From assembly GCA_027605045.1 (NCBI GenBank), contig JAQFWX010000008.1, positions 186,001-250,000 on the forward strand: DNA of 64,000 nt. Direction: 5' to 3'. The position numbers and the translations under genes were made by a program. Source of the DNA: Phallus indusiatus (lineage: Eukaryota; Basidiomycota; Agaricomycetes; Phallales; Phallaceae). The stretch's first letter is position 1. Every line of letters begins with the position of its first letter. Below the pieces are notes generated by a model that was not told the DNA's origin, made no database searches, and saw only the letters and a program-made list of their open reading frames with translations. Below are positions 50,201 through 60,944 of the stretch, piece after piece.

Positions 50201-51124
50201 CTGATTTGGGAGCACCGAGAACACGCTCACGATCTGCGCAAACTGACGAAAGAGTTGGTTGGCCGGGTGCGCTCCTTGCGGTATTTCACAGTCGTGCGTG
50301 ATCTGCAGAAACAGGAACAGAAAGAGGTAAAACCTGTCAACTGCCCGCACTGCAGGAGACAATCTCTACCGATAGCGGAAATTGGTGTCTTGAGCTCTTG
50401 TGGTCATATGGGATGCATAAAATGCGTTATCGCTTGCGCCGAACAAGAAGAATGCGTATACAGCACGACTGGAGATTGTAATGCAGCCGCTAGAGTGCTC
50501 AATGTCGTCAAAGCCGAGACGCTGGGTGTTGACGATGTTATGCGCGATGGGAAGGGTAAACACTTTGGTCGCAAATTGGAGCAGGTCGTTGATTTGATCA
50601 AGTGAGTAGCATAACCTCACGATATTCAGACATGGAGCTGACCTTGCGTCTAGAAATCGTGTTCCCAAATCGGAACGTGTCTTGGTATTCGTTCAATTTC
50701 CAGATTTAATGAAGAAAGTCAACGAAGCATTGACCGCCAATAAAATCAAGTTTCTCGAAATCAAGGGCACGGCAACAATGAAGAGCAAGAACCTCGAGAC
50801 GTTCCAGAACGAAACAGCTGAATCGCAACGGGTTCTTCTCCTCAACGTAACCGACGAAAGTGCCAGTGGAGCGTACGTCTGCTTTCCCTTTTAATGCTAC
50901 GTTGCTTATAATTTTTAAACAGTAACCTCACATCTGCTAATCACGCCATATTCCTCTCGCCATTGCTCACATCCACCCAAGAGATTTACGATGCTTGTGA
51001 GACTCAGGCTATCGGACGTCTACGGCGATTCGGACAGACAAAAATGGTTAACATTTGGCGATTCTTAACTCTGGACACCATTGACACGGAGATCTATGAA
51101 AAGCGAAGCGGTCAAAAATTGTAA
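44209..51124 (+). CDS. DNMT5: DNMT5-type DNA methyltransferase with SNF2 ATPase and RING finger
   Basis: ATP-dependent cytosine-5 methyltransferase; Cryptococcus Dnmt5 is an established maintenance enzyme for CG methylation. Eleven exons (44209-44696, 44756-45351, 45404-45533, 45586-47035, 47084-48380, 48428-49345, 49395-49495, 49545-49732, 49783-50601, 50654-50872, 50923-51124) give 2,135 residues, all in frame. Residues 14-21, QQKLTKFF, match a PCNA-interacting box. Methyltransferase motifs: RVATMCSGTESPLLAL, AGTSCVDYSNLNNEK (catalytic Cys186), VILENVC, HTRTRVYLMAV and LAGNAMSTTVVGASIM. A Cys-rich knuckle follows (about 551-590). SNF2 motifs: LADEVGYGKTAITLGL, TLVVVPPHLTRQWASE, HRLVIDEYTYLD, RWVLSGTPP and QAIGRLRRFGQTKMVNIWRF; a RING (CPHCRR to CGHMGCIKC, about 1,905-1,950) sits between the helicase lobes. 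No chromodomain seen. Confidence 0.95.
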
Positions 51125-51424
51125 CATCATCCTTTAGTGTATCAGTCGTGAGTTGAAGTAAATGATGTGATGTGTTGTTCAAAATAACTTAGCATTGTCA
51201 CAATAATTGTATACTATACACTAGCAAAAGAATAATATAAGTGGGTAGACTTTATAACATGCGTGAGAGGGGGTACAATCTCCTGTCGATCTAGCCTAAA
51301 GCTAGAATTCAAACTTCTAAAAGTAATCGTTCTATCTCATTGGTGAATATGATGATGCATGAAATTTCCAACGAGAGTTCATACCATGGTGTTCGCCAAT
51401 GAACCAGGAAGCTTAGAAATCCAG
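51125..51424. other. Convergent 3' region, DNMT5 / CRIPT
   Basis: 300 bp between the two stop codons; AT-rich, consistent with two short 3' untranslated regions. Nothing else seen. Confidence 0.5.
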
Positions 51425-51891
51425 CTATTTATTGGTCATCGCATAACTTCTGGTATCTAAAATCTTCTTCCCGCATATACTACATAGACCCTTCTTGAAA
51501 GCACAACCTACGTTTGAGGAAGTTAAATCAGTCGTCAAGACAAGACAGATAAGGGGTACGACGCACCGTGGCAATATTTCGCAAGATTTTGCGATACATT
51601 CTGCTTACAGTCCTTACATTTCCCGCCGTAAGGCTAGAAGAAATAATTAGCTGAGAGACAAGTAAATCATAAATGCTTAAATCATACTGTAAATCTGCTT
51701 TTTGAACCTCCAGCTTTCGATAAGAGTTTGTTCTCCCCTACTTTGCGGGATCCCGACGCCACTTGACTTTGCGCTGAAGAAAAGGGATCGGGTGCAGCTA
51801 CTTTAGATAATTTCTGTAATAGAGTGTCAATTAGCACTATATGAAGGGTTTTGTTTTGTTTCCCTACTTTCGTGCACTTCTCGCATACCAT
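51425..51891 (-). CDS. CRIPT: CRIPT family zinc protein
   Basis: Small conserved eukaryotic zinc protein; animal CRIPT binds PDZ domains and the family is also found with the minor or disassembling spliceosome. Four exons read MVCEKCTK, then KLSKVAAPDPFSSAQSQVAS and GSRKVGENKLLSKAGGSKSR, then PYGGKCKDCKQNVSQNLAKY and finally CHGCAFKKGLCSICGKKILD to SYAMTNK at 51425. All the CxxC pairs (CEKC, CKDC, CHGC, CSIC) that bind zinc are present. About 100 residues, the family length. It converges on DNMT5 with 300 bp between stops. Two TAGTCAGC repeats lie 50-70 bp upstream. The fungal role is not shown by the sequence. Confidence 0.95.
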
Positions 51892-51941
51892 GAGGTGTCG
51901 ATGACGGATTAAGATCAAGTTACCGTAGTGCCTCGCCGCCT

Positions 51942-51960
51942 TAGTCAGCCTCTAGTCAGC
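51942..51960 (-). promoter_or_regulatory. Paired TAGTCAGC elements upstream of CRIPT
   Basis: Two identical 8-mers, 51942-51949 and 51953-51960, read GCTGACTA on the CRIPT strand, with an AP-1-like GCTGACTAA at one. They sit 51-69 bp upstream of the CRIPT start. A promoter role is a guess from position and repetition. Confidence 0.3.
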
Positions 51961-51970
51961 ATATAATTTA

Positions 51971-53452
51971 TGGATAAGCATTCTCATTCTTCATAGCCTT
52001 TACTGTACATTTCACATTGTATCGATAAACTTCCAAAAAAATATAGTCCTATGTTATAATGGGTTATTACCAAGTTGGCTTACCGATATCTTTATACAGC
52101 TTGAAGAGTCGGATGTCTATACTACTAGCTTTCGTCAGCATCTCCACAGACCTAGGTGTTTGACTGGAAACTATGATTTCAGGTGTATCCATTTCCCATG
52201 GTTGATCTGTATAATGAAGGTGGAGGAAAATTCCAGGAGGTGGATCATTGTTATCGGCAGTTGGTATAAGCTCGACCGCACTCTCAAGCTTGTATCTTCT
52301 CGAATGAAGCCAGCCAGGAACTTTGGAGAGCATGTCCATGTGTTCTTCAGTAGACCACTTCTCATACCCCTCCTCGTCTTCAGGCTTGTAACCGAGCGCC
52401 GCTAAAGATAGGTATTGGGATGGAAGCTTTGCTATACCGGAGTCGCCATTTGTGCTGATTAAAGAGTATACACGACGGTTTAGCTTTGCGAGTCTAGGCA
52501 GCAATTTGCGTTCTCTTTCGGAAGCATTGAGTGTCAAAGATTTGTACGCCTCGGAAGTCAAGACATCCGGTCCATCGACGTCGTAGAGAGCAAGCCATTT
52601 GGGCTCCTTTCCATCTACAGCTTCATATCGGAGTGCGGTGCGAAAGCCTTTTACGCCCAAACGTTCCGGTGCATGCTCATTATTGTACCAATCTGGATTG
52701 ATTTAAGTAAGCTATCAATGATATTTGACAATGAAGATGATACAATCCATACCTTGGAATTCATCGAGGGCGATTTCATCTCCTAGGGTACATAGAACGA
52801 GTAAAAGACCTTTTGGAACTGGCTCTGACATGTTGGTCAAAGTGTGAAAACGACGTTAGAAGGCCAAATAAGGAAGACAGAAAGAGATCTATACACAAAG
52901 AAGAGTAAATACAATGTTTGAGTTTTTTATAGTAATTAGCTTTCGTATTAATAATCTAAGTGAAAGCTTCACCAGAAATCCTCGGATGTAGTACGATGAA
53001 TTCCGCGGCTCTCACCAAAAGCTGGTTGGAACATGAGTTGTTACTCCGAGTCCTGTATATAGTGCGGCCTACCTACACCTTTTGTGCGTCCGCTACATCG
53101 TCCTGCTTGGGATTTCAACAAAGCAAGACGAGGATCACAAGAGCTTGAGAAATATCATTCTTCGATGACGGACGTTCTTTTTTAAGGAATGTCATGTCAC
53201 GATGAAGTCCAAACCAAAGAAATTACATAGTTTGATTATCCTCGACCGTGTAAGCGGCCTCCCGCATGTATTTCAAGTTCTGGCTCGGAAATACATACGT
53301 TAGGTACAATGCTCTTCGCGAAATCGGCGTCCTGTTCCCGCATATATATTTACGACCTGAATACCATGGAAAAAAGGGTGTGTGTGGGTACTTGAGCAAC
53401 CCGACCTCCGACTCGGAGTGAAGAAGATTGGTAACAAAAGGAATTGAGCTCA
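51971..53452. repeat. Duplicated block, copy A
   Basis: This block matches 54748-55936 from about 95 bp downstream of the gene's stop, through the whole gene, to about 620 bp upstream of its start. Copy A holds 281 bp (52843-53123) that copy B lacks. Ends estimated by eye. Confidence 0.75.
52067..52831 (-). CDS. Dimeric alpha-beta-barrel-like (EthD-type) protein, copy A
   Basis: About 223 residues. Exon 1 gives MSEPVPKGLLLVLCTLGDEI and ALDEFQ; an intron splices to DWYNNEHAPERLGVKGFRTA. The pattern of a short beta strand, DEFxDWYNNEH helix and R/Y-E strand, repeated in the second half (YKPEDEEGYEKWSTEEHMDM, LSKVPGWLHSRRYKL), suggests two ferredoxin-like half barrels, as in EthD or stress-responsive barrel proteins. 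No catalytic residue can be named. It ends GKPTW at 52067. A second copy lies 2.8 kb to the right on the same strand and differs at about 25 of 197 aligned residues of exon 2 by my count. Family assignment is by eye; substrate and role unknown. Confidence 0.72.
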
Positions 53453-53539
53453 GTGTCACTCGGAACTATTCTCTCCGCCGCTTTTCACCACTCGTCGCCT
53501 TCAACACCTGCAGACAAACCCTCGACAAGCTCCTGAACG
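52832..53539. other. Upstream region of copy A and flank of the pseudogene
   Basis: About 700 bp. The part 52843-53123 is unique to copy A and probably holds its proximal promoter; 53124-53452 is shared with copy B. No other gene seen. Confidence 0.5.
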
Positions 53540-54195
53540 ATGGTAGATGCTGAACCACTGAAGCCGGTGGAGAAGGTCAAACATATTCTGCAAGATGAAG
53601 AGTATCAACTTGAATCTCGCGGACTTTTTATTTTGGTTCAGCTATGGGGGTAAAGAATGCATTAGTGACAGGATAATTCAAGCATCGCGCACAGCATTCT
53701 TACATAGCCTAGGACTCCCTAAAATCTTGGGAAATTGGTTCAATCCACCCAAACGCACGTCTAATTACACTGTTGGTGCGCGGCCGGCGTTGATTCAACT
53801 TGCTGTGAAATGGCTAGACGAAATTGTAAAGGACGAATTCAAAAAATGAACGAGCATTTGCAAGCCAAACAAACGCTTACCGAAGAAGAGTTATTATCCA
53901 CGTCAATTAACGATATTGAGAGTATATGTGGCCAGCACCGCGCTTGTGTCTCATCCTTAGGAACTTCGCGACAACAAAACAAAGAGAATCCTCGCTGAAA
54001 AACTCCACCCGAGTGAGTATAAGCTTATTATTATCGTTATTATCATTATTATCATGGGATTTCAGTGATTTTCTCGTGTCTCGTGTCGAACCACTTGCGA
54101 CGGTTCCAAATGCAATCAGAGCAATTAGACATGATCCACGTATGGGCGAACACCTCTTACGCATGGTGATCTCAGCGCGAAGAATATCCTTGTGA
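53540..54195 (+). pseudogene. Frameshifted fragment, probably DUF6589-type transposon-associated gene
   Basis: A coherent protein can be followed only by switching frames. It starts VEKVKHILQ (from ATG 53540), shifts near 53,590 to INLNLADFLFWFSYGGKECI and SDRIIQASRTAFLHSLGLPK, shifts again in an A run near 53,841-53,847 to MNEHLQAKQTLTEEELLSTS, and a third time near 53,925 to APRLCLILRNFATTKQRE. The layout recalls the N-terminal part of basidiomycete DUF6589 proteins, which often sit in mobile elements; that is memory, not a search. Only the N-terminal portion is present. It lies between the two copies of the duplicated gene. No terminal repeats found. Confidence 0.5.
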
Positions 54196-54837
54196 ACAGG
54201 ACAGGACAAGTGATTTCAGGATGGATGCCTGAATATTAGAGTACGTGAAATGTGCGAACGGCGGGTTTGTGATTCACGAATGGTCATTATGTCAAGTTAA
54301 TAACATATCCGGATAACCTGCAACTTGAAGTATACACTATTTTTTTGAAGCTGCATAGAGTAGTAAGGCCCTGGGGTTGAAGCATTGATGATTTACGAGT
54401 ATCTTTATGGTCCGTCTGTCACTGTCATCTTTCTGTAAATGCTATTCACTACTTTTTTGTGAAAATCAATACGGTTGAATTGACACGAACCATATGCCAA
54501 TATCACTCTCGTTGTACAGGTGAATTAATTACAGTGCTTGAAAGGGAAGGAATGGAATGCCTAGAAAATTCAACTCCTCATACTAATGATCCAGTTTTAA
54601 CAGTTCCATTGAAGGTTGCCATGGATTATGGGGACAATCGATAATAGTTATTTAAATTCGTTGCGACGCTTGTTGGGGATATATCTGATGTGTCTGTCTG
54701 GTGCTTGATACGAATATGTCGACGTTGAGCCTTGGACTCCTTCAATATGGACAAGCGTTCTTCATAACTTTTACTGTACATTTCACATTGTATCGATAAA
54801 CTTCCAAGAAAAATACATTTCTATAATACACTTCGAG
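54196..54837. other. Gap between pseudogene and copy B
   Basis: About 640 bp. A 61-codon plus-strand frame at 54,459-54,644 has no recognisable content and may be more of the decayed element. The duplicated block B begins near 54,748. Confidence 0.4.
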
Positions 54838-55936
54838 TTACTTCCAAGTCGGCTTACCGATATCTTTATACAGCTTGAAGTGTCGGATGTCTAAACTACT
54901 AGCTTTCGTCAGCATCTTCACAGACCAAGGTGTTCCACTGGTAACTTTGATTTCAGGTAAATCCATATCCCATGGTAGATCTGTAAATTGAAGGTTGAGG
55001 AATGTTCCAGGAGGTGGATCATTGTTATCGGCAGTTGGTATAAGCTCGACCGCGCTCTCAAGCTTGTATCTTCTCGTATGAAGCCAGCCAGGAACTTTGG
55101 AGAGCATGTCCACGTGTTCTTCAACAGACCATTTCTCATACTCCTCTTCGTCTTCTGGCTTGTAACCGAGCGCCGCCAAAGATAGGTATTGGGATGGAAG
55201 TTTGGCTATATTAGAGTCGCCCTTTGTGCTGATTAAAGAGTATACACGACGGTTTAGCTTTCCGAGTCTAGGCAGCAATTTGCGTTCTCTTTCGGAAGCA
55301 TTGGGTGCCAAAGATTTGTACGCTTCGGAAGTCAAGACTTCCGGTCCATCGACGTCGTAGAGAGCAAGCCATTTGGGCTCCTTTCCATCTACAGCTTCAT
55401 ATCGGAGTGCGGTGTGAAAACCTTTTACGCCCAAACGTTCCGGTGCATGCTCATTATTGTACCAATCTGGATTGTTTTAAGTGAGCCATTAATGATATTT
55501 GACAACGAAAATGATACAATCCATACCCTGGAATTCATCGAGGGCGATTTCATCTCCTAGGGTACATAGAACGAATAAAAGACCTTTCGGAACTGGCTCT
55601 GACATGTTGGTAAAAGCAAGACGAGGATTTCAAGAGCTTGAGAAATATCATTCTGCGACCTTCTTTTTCAAAGGAAATTCATGTCACGATAGAGTCTAAA
55701 CCAAAGAAATTAGTTTGATTATCCTTGACCGTGTAAGCGGCTTTCCGCAATTGGTCCATACGTCATGTGCTTCAAGTTCTTTAGATACAATCTCGTCATG
55801 CACTTCGCGAAATCGGCGTCCGATGTTCTCGCATATACGTTTATGACCTGTATACTAAGAAAAAAAAGAGAGACTGGGTGCTTGAGCAACTCGACCTCCC
55901 AGTGAAGAAGACCAGTAGCAAAAGGAATTGAGCTGG
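54748..55936. repeat. Duplicated block, copy B
   Basis: Counterpart of 51971-53452 in the same orientation. Copies share downstream flank, gene and far-upstream flank. Copy B joins ATG-proximal sequence directly to the far-upstream flank at an AAAG junction (near 55,613-55,616). Confidence 0.75.
54838..55605 (-). CDS. Dimeric alpha-beta-barrel-like (EthD-type) protein, copy B
   Basis: Tandem paralogue of the gene at 52067-52831. Same two-exon structure: MSEPVPKGLLLVLCTLGDEI then DWYNNEHAPERLGVKGFHTA, ending IGKPTWK at 54838, one residue longer because a stop codon is displaced. The frame is open and the splice sites are kept, so the coding part looks functional. The second half differs most (TFLNLQFTDLPWDMDLPEI against IFLHLHYTDQPWEMDTPEI). 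Compared with copy A, 281 bp immediately upstream of the start are missing, so the proximal promoter differs or is lost. Function unknown, as for copy A. Confidence 0.7.
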
Positions 55937-56621
55937 TGGTGAACAAGGAATAAGCCAGTTTGAGAGGGTATAACCAAGATTTTATAGCCGTGTTTTGATG
56001 AAAGTTTGCTGTCTCTGACTGGAAACTCAGTAGGTTAATGGCCAGTCTCAGAATGTTGAGTAGACTCTGTCAGATGGTGAGACTGGGCGCTCTGGCCCGG
56101 GTAACTCTGTTTGCTATGGTAAAGATATGTACTAGCAACGAAAAATTCTTCACGGAAGCTGAAATCCGTACCATAGTAAACAACACAAACATCAGAATCT
56201 TTTCCTTGTTTCACAGTAAAATACAACATTCGACTAACAAAACAGAACATCAAAAAAACTGCGACAGACAGATAGTGAAGAAATAAGTTAGGTGTGTCCG
56301 CCAATTATTAACGAAAGAATGAAATATAGATATTCCAAGAATTCAAAAAAAACGAAACGAAGAATTCAAAATATTTGACCCCGTGACGAGAGCGAAAAGC
56401 CCAAAAATCTTGTGTCGCCGCAATTAAGATTGTCGAACCTGACAATATGCCTAGATAGTGGCTCCTCCGAACCACATAGATCCAATCGAGTAGGGCCTTT
56501 AAGAACATAGCTGAGTTTTGAGCAGAGATCAAATAGAAGAAAAAAGGTCAAGTCTTCACACATTTGGCCACTGAGCTCGTTTTTATTCCGTACTGCAGTT
56601 GGAAAGAGGACGGTGAAGTTG
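55606..56621. other. Intergenic region, copy B / coiled-coil gene
   Basis: About 1.0 kb. The left third is part of duplicated block B. The rest has several short open frames without recognisable content and is probably the 3' flank of the minus-strand coiled-coil gene. Confidence 0.45.
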
Positions 56622-58773
56622 TCACCGCGCTTTTTTAGTCGACTTCTCAGTACCATTCGTACTGAGATTATCTAACAGTTGTTGGCGACCAAGGGAAAAA
56701 ATTGGAAAAGGACCTGGCTCATTATTCTTATCGACTGAGTGGGAGCGACTGCGATGACGCGAACGTCGCTGAAGATCTTGGGGACCTGGAGAATGTGATG
56801 CGGTCGGTGTCAAATCTATCGCTGGTGCTAGTGTAAGGGAATCGGAAGTAGTCGCGCTACTTCGGTCTTCAGAGCTCTTGGATCGCGTATTTTGTTTTGC
56901 GCTGGTCAATCGATGAGATGAAAGTGAAGGTTGTACTTCCATGAAGGATTGACTCTCGTCCTGAGTAAAGCTACCAAGACCGGTTTGCTGTGTCTCAGGC
57001 ACTTCGTCCATAAGACGTTCAGATATAACCTTCGGACTATGAGCTTCCTGATCTTGTCCAGTCTCATTGGCTTCATGATCAGTTGACCCACTTGCGTCCT
57101 CCATTTCGAGATCACCATGAGCAGCAGAAGGTGGTTCATCACGCTCTCGACTACCTGACTTCGACCCGTATACTTCCGCTTGATCCGCCAAGAAATCCAA
57201 CGCGCTTTTGAATTGAGGTGGATCAGTGTCACTTTGCTTCTCCTTCCCTTTATATTTAGTCGGCGATGCTGGTTCTTGTACGAGACTGGAAGAATAGTCA
57301 AGTTTTTGACGCTTCGCCAGTGGACTCTCTTGTGGTGCAAGACTATGCTTGCCAGGATCTGACAATACACTTTGTGCCACACTAAGAAGGGACTGCAGTG
57401 GTGTCCTGGGCTGGGCCGAAGACGTGTCCAGCGGTGTTCGCGTTAGCAGAGGTGTACTTGCATTTCCTGTTCGCCGGGGTGTTTTAGGTGTTTGTTGGGG
57501 TTTCGAAGGAGAGGCTGTTCGTCGTCGTTTTCGAGGAGACGATGGTTCAGGCGGTGAATAGGGCTGAGAGTAAATACCACTAAGATATGTCGCTCTTTGC
57601 GTGCCGACTTTTCTAGCAGCCAATAGTAGATGCTCCATCCGAGCATCAGACAAGAGTGGTTTTTTACTTGTTGTTATCCGGACGTGAGCTGATTTTTTAC
57701 GGGGTGTTTTGGGCGTTTGATTTGAAGTTGGCGGAAAGGCAGGAGATGAAATATCGCGACGTCCTTTGGATTTTTGAGGAGATTGTTGGAGGGACGGAAA
57801 CGCAACTTCGGACCCAACGGGTCTCAACACGGGATTTCGGAATTGGGGGCGGGATTGCATCTGCGGGGTTTCTTCATCGGAGTCGGCTTCATAATCTGAA
57901 ATCTCATTCCATCGTATAGTTCCAGGGCGGGGCGTTTCAGGCCCTACATTAGGGAATAAGTCCACCCTCGAAGAGGCGGCATGTAGCTGGCTAGGATGAT
58001 GAAATAGAAGGAACGGTTTAAGCTGCACCAATTCTGACTCTAATGCGGCTAAACGACTTTGGGCTTCGGTGAGCTAGACGAAAGACATAATTCTATAAAA
58101 TAAAACTTGTACAGTGAAAGCGATATTCACCTTTTGCTGGAAGAATTTCTTTTCGTTGTGGAGGAGAGCATTTATGCGCTCTATCTCCTGAGCGGATTGA
58201 GAAGAAGCCTCAGAAACATTGGTATGGCGGGTCTGTGCGCCCGGATCTTCCTTTTGAAGTTGTGAGATTTCCTTGCGACTTCGCAGGAACAGAGCTTGTG
58301 CGACTCTCGTCCAACTTTCCCGCTCAGCGTCCCATCGTTCACGTTCTTCGAAGGATCGCTTTACTAAAAAATCTCGCTGGCATATAAGACTAGCAATCGT
58401 TTCGGCTTGTGCATGTAACTGTGAGGGCTGCGGTAAAGATGCGGGATGGGTGAGCTTGAGTAGCTGATTGAATAATATCATAAATTAAAAAATAAATGAG
58501 TGGGATTGTTGGAAATCGGCCGCTCACCATGTCGGCTAATTCTTGTTCTCTGGAGGTTGCCTTTTCTTTTCCCTTGGATGATTCTTCGTATCCCATAGAT
58601 ATTACTCGCTTGCGCATTCCCTCAATCTCTGCCAGGTCAAGGGGTTCTACAAGTTCTGGCGTGCTGCTCTTTGGACGATGTAGAGGTGACTTTATGCCGG
58701 TATTAGCCGTCTGCGACGGGGATAATGGATGCATGATCTCGGATATGGACAACGATGGCGAAGGAACCGACAT
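56622..58773 (-). CDS. Ser/Pro-rich nuclear-type coiled-coil protein, unknown function
   Basis: Not assigned to a named family. Three exons. The first (start 58773) reads MSVPSPSLSISEIMHPLSPS and ends DLAEIEGMRKRVISMGYEES then EQELADM. The second is a coiled coil: LHAQAETIASLICQRDFLVK, RSFEERERWDAERESWTRVA and SQSAQEIERINALLHNEKKF. The third continues the coil (LTEAQSRLAALESELVQLKP) and turns into a long disordered tail with several TPKTPR-type proline-directed kinase sites, the basic patches SPRKRRRTASPSK and AKRQKLDY that look like nuclear signals, and an RSRHRSRSHS stretch, ending at 56622. About 650 residues. The many TP/SP sites suggest cell-cycle kinase control (inference). Junctions keep frame. 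Confidence 0.68.
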
Positions 58774-59646
58774 CGAGGACGGGAAAGATTTTCGTAAATG
58801 TTTGATGCGGCGCGTGTCTCTGTGGGTAAGCACGTGATAGCTTTAGGGTAGGCGCGCAGTGCCATGACAGGCTGGCAACAGAGCCTAACAGCCACTGGTA
58901 CTATATCAGTCGTCATTATTTCTTAGCCTAATAACGCTTCCAGGAAACTAGATGTCTACCCTCAAAGTAATAAATTCCACCTTTCTGTTATGGTCTCGTC
59001 CACAATGTGCGTACACCTTTCGCTCTTTTGTGGCGAAGGACTCGGCGACGCAGCCCTACTTGTAGAAGTGTACTGGCACCGGGAATGAGAAGAGAGGATG
59101 ACAATTTCAAGAGTTCATGCCTGGACTTAGCCGAAAAAAAACTATTCGGAAATATTCTGGACCGGTCTTCCGCCCGGTAAACATTGTGCTGACACGACCT
59201 ATTCTGCAATCTTATTATGCGAACCGCTTTACTGTTCCGCAATTACTTAAATCGCCCATTTAATTCTTTATCTAGCACTGCAGGACCTTTAACACACTCA
59301 ATCAGATGGCCGCTTCATCGTTGACATCGTCTATTTGACATGCTTTCCTAGTACTATCACTATATACCGTTTTGATGAAAAGACCTTGGAACTAACGCGA
59401 CCTAGGGTAAAATTTGCGATCTGAGTTTTTCATAAATAAAATAGTACACATTTAAAGATTGGGCTTAATTCTAAACATTTTAATCTTCGCTGATTTGAGA
59501 AGTGAGTAGCACACAAGGAAAGGTAGCATTTTTTGTCGCCGAAAAAAAAGGAGAAATGAAACAAGGAAAGTTGGAAAATAAGTCTGATACTATGGGTCAT
59601 TTGACTCCTACACCTAGCCGGGCATACCTTGAGCACGACTACTTCA
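58774..59646. other. Gene-poor stretch between coiled-coil gene and PD-(D/E)XK-like gene
   Basis: About 870 bp. A CACGTG box at 58831-58836 lies 58 bp upstream of the coiled-coil start. An 84-codon basic frame at 58,988-59,242 (minus) was considered and not accepted. Otherwise nothing seen. Confidence 0.4.
58831..58836. promoter_or_regulatory. CACGTG E-box upstream of the coiled-coil gene
   Basis: Palindromic bHLH site in GCACGTGAT context, 58 bp upstream of the start at 58773. The same core occurs at 61137-61142. Function inferred from the motif and position only. Confidence 0.35.
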
Positions 59647-60944
59647 TTATTGCTCGTACACACGCGTAACCACATTCAAAGCCTCATTCGCCAGGGGCTC
59701 TTCATCGAGGTTGTAACTTTCAGGCACATTTTTCCTTGGAATTGCCAGAGCACTATTATATATGTATAAGCACAAACTGCGATATCAGGAAGGCGTGCTA
59801 AACCATTAACCACCTTGATCGTAAAAGCTTGACTGCCTCGGTATAATTAGCCTTTTTTTCTTCAAAATTATTTCCAGGCATTTCAAAGTGAGCCTTAGCA
59901 TCTTTTGCGAATTGAAGAGCTTGCTCCCAATTCGGAGTGGACGACAGGGATGCCAGGAACGCAACTTTGGGCTCATGGGGTGCGATGGAATTGATTGCTC
60001 TCAAAGTACATGAAAGTGCTTCAATGTATGATGTAAACATCACGCTAAAAATTTTGTTTGCGACTGCAAGTAATATCAGTATGTACACAAAAATATTGTA
60101 ATAAACACAAACTTGGTATCATTTTCCTGAGGAAGTCTCGTCTTTCTAAACCCGACAACATCGGACATTCCTGAGAAAACGTCTTTGTGATTGGATCATA
60201 AGCGTAGAAGTAAAATTCGGTCAAGTTGGTCAAGATGCCTCGAATATGAAGGTTTTTGAGCCCTGGTATCTTCTTGTTTCTGGTCGCAGCAGCTACACGA
60301 CCGATAAATTATCAAATGATTGAGGTGACGATTGGTGGTCGCACCTAGAATATGACACAATGTCTGGCCGACGTCATTTGGCGTGAGGTAGTCTCTTGTA
60401 CTTTCGATTACAACAAGAAGTGCTCCTCCGAAAATGAAAATCTATGATAGGGTGATAAGAAAGCACAAGTAGATTCGTTGATGAAACATATCCACCTCAT
60501 GTTCAATATGCCCTCCCGATGATACATATGTTTCACTAGACCCTGGTTGATTGATGAGCCGTCCCTCGAAAAGACTCACAATAGGGACGATATACTAGGT
60601 GACGTTAAGCGGAGGTACTATGGGAGAACTTGAATATATAAAGATAAGATACATACCTCCTCAAAAATCCGGATTTTTCTTGTTTCATTATAGGAAATAA
60701 TTATCCTGTCCCCGTAGACATTGATGGCTTTCCAAACTGCCTGATATAATTTGATATGTATATTCACCGGAAGCCTGTAGACAGGTCCTGGGACCACCAT
60801 GATACAGTTTGGGTCTGCTGGCAAAGTTCCGATGGTGTGCCGGACGTCGGCATACATGTCAATGAGAGATGAGGTTGTGCGCTGCCTCTTACCACCCTTG
60901 GGTGTATCATCTAAAGCAGAATGGGAATGTCCGCGCTTTGACAT
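59647..60944 (-). CDS. Protein with PD-(D/E)XK-like layout, unknown function
   Basis: Starts MSKRGHSHSALDDTPKGGKR with a basic head, then RTTSSLIDMYADVRHTIGTL, CIMVVPGPVYRLPVNIHIKL and YNETRKIRIFEE. Further exons give YIVPIVSLFEGRLINQPGSS, GGHIEHE, IFIFGGALLVVIESTRDYLT, PNDVGQTLCHIL, AAATRNKKIPGLKNLHIRGI and LTNLTEFYFYAYDPITKTFS. The order acidic strand, VVIE-x-x-R strand, long helix, then ILTNLTEFYFY strand recalls restriction-endonuclease-fold proteins, but the expected Lys after the acidic residue is not present. The helical end reads YTEAVKLLRS. A 68 bp intron then adds SALAIPRKNVPESYNLDEEP to VYEQ (stop at 59647); without it the stop would be at 59798. Fold assignment is tentative. Confidence 0.55.

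Noticed and set aside
52843..53123. 281 bp segment in copy A as a mobile element
   Set aside because: Its ends (tgtgaaa and tttcaac) are only weakly inverted and AAAG could be chance microhomology, so a deletion in copy B is equally or more likely.
58988..59242. Basic 84-codon minus-strand frame resembling a small ribosomal protein
   Set aside because: No conserved motif could be matched and no convincing promoter or introns were seen.
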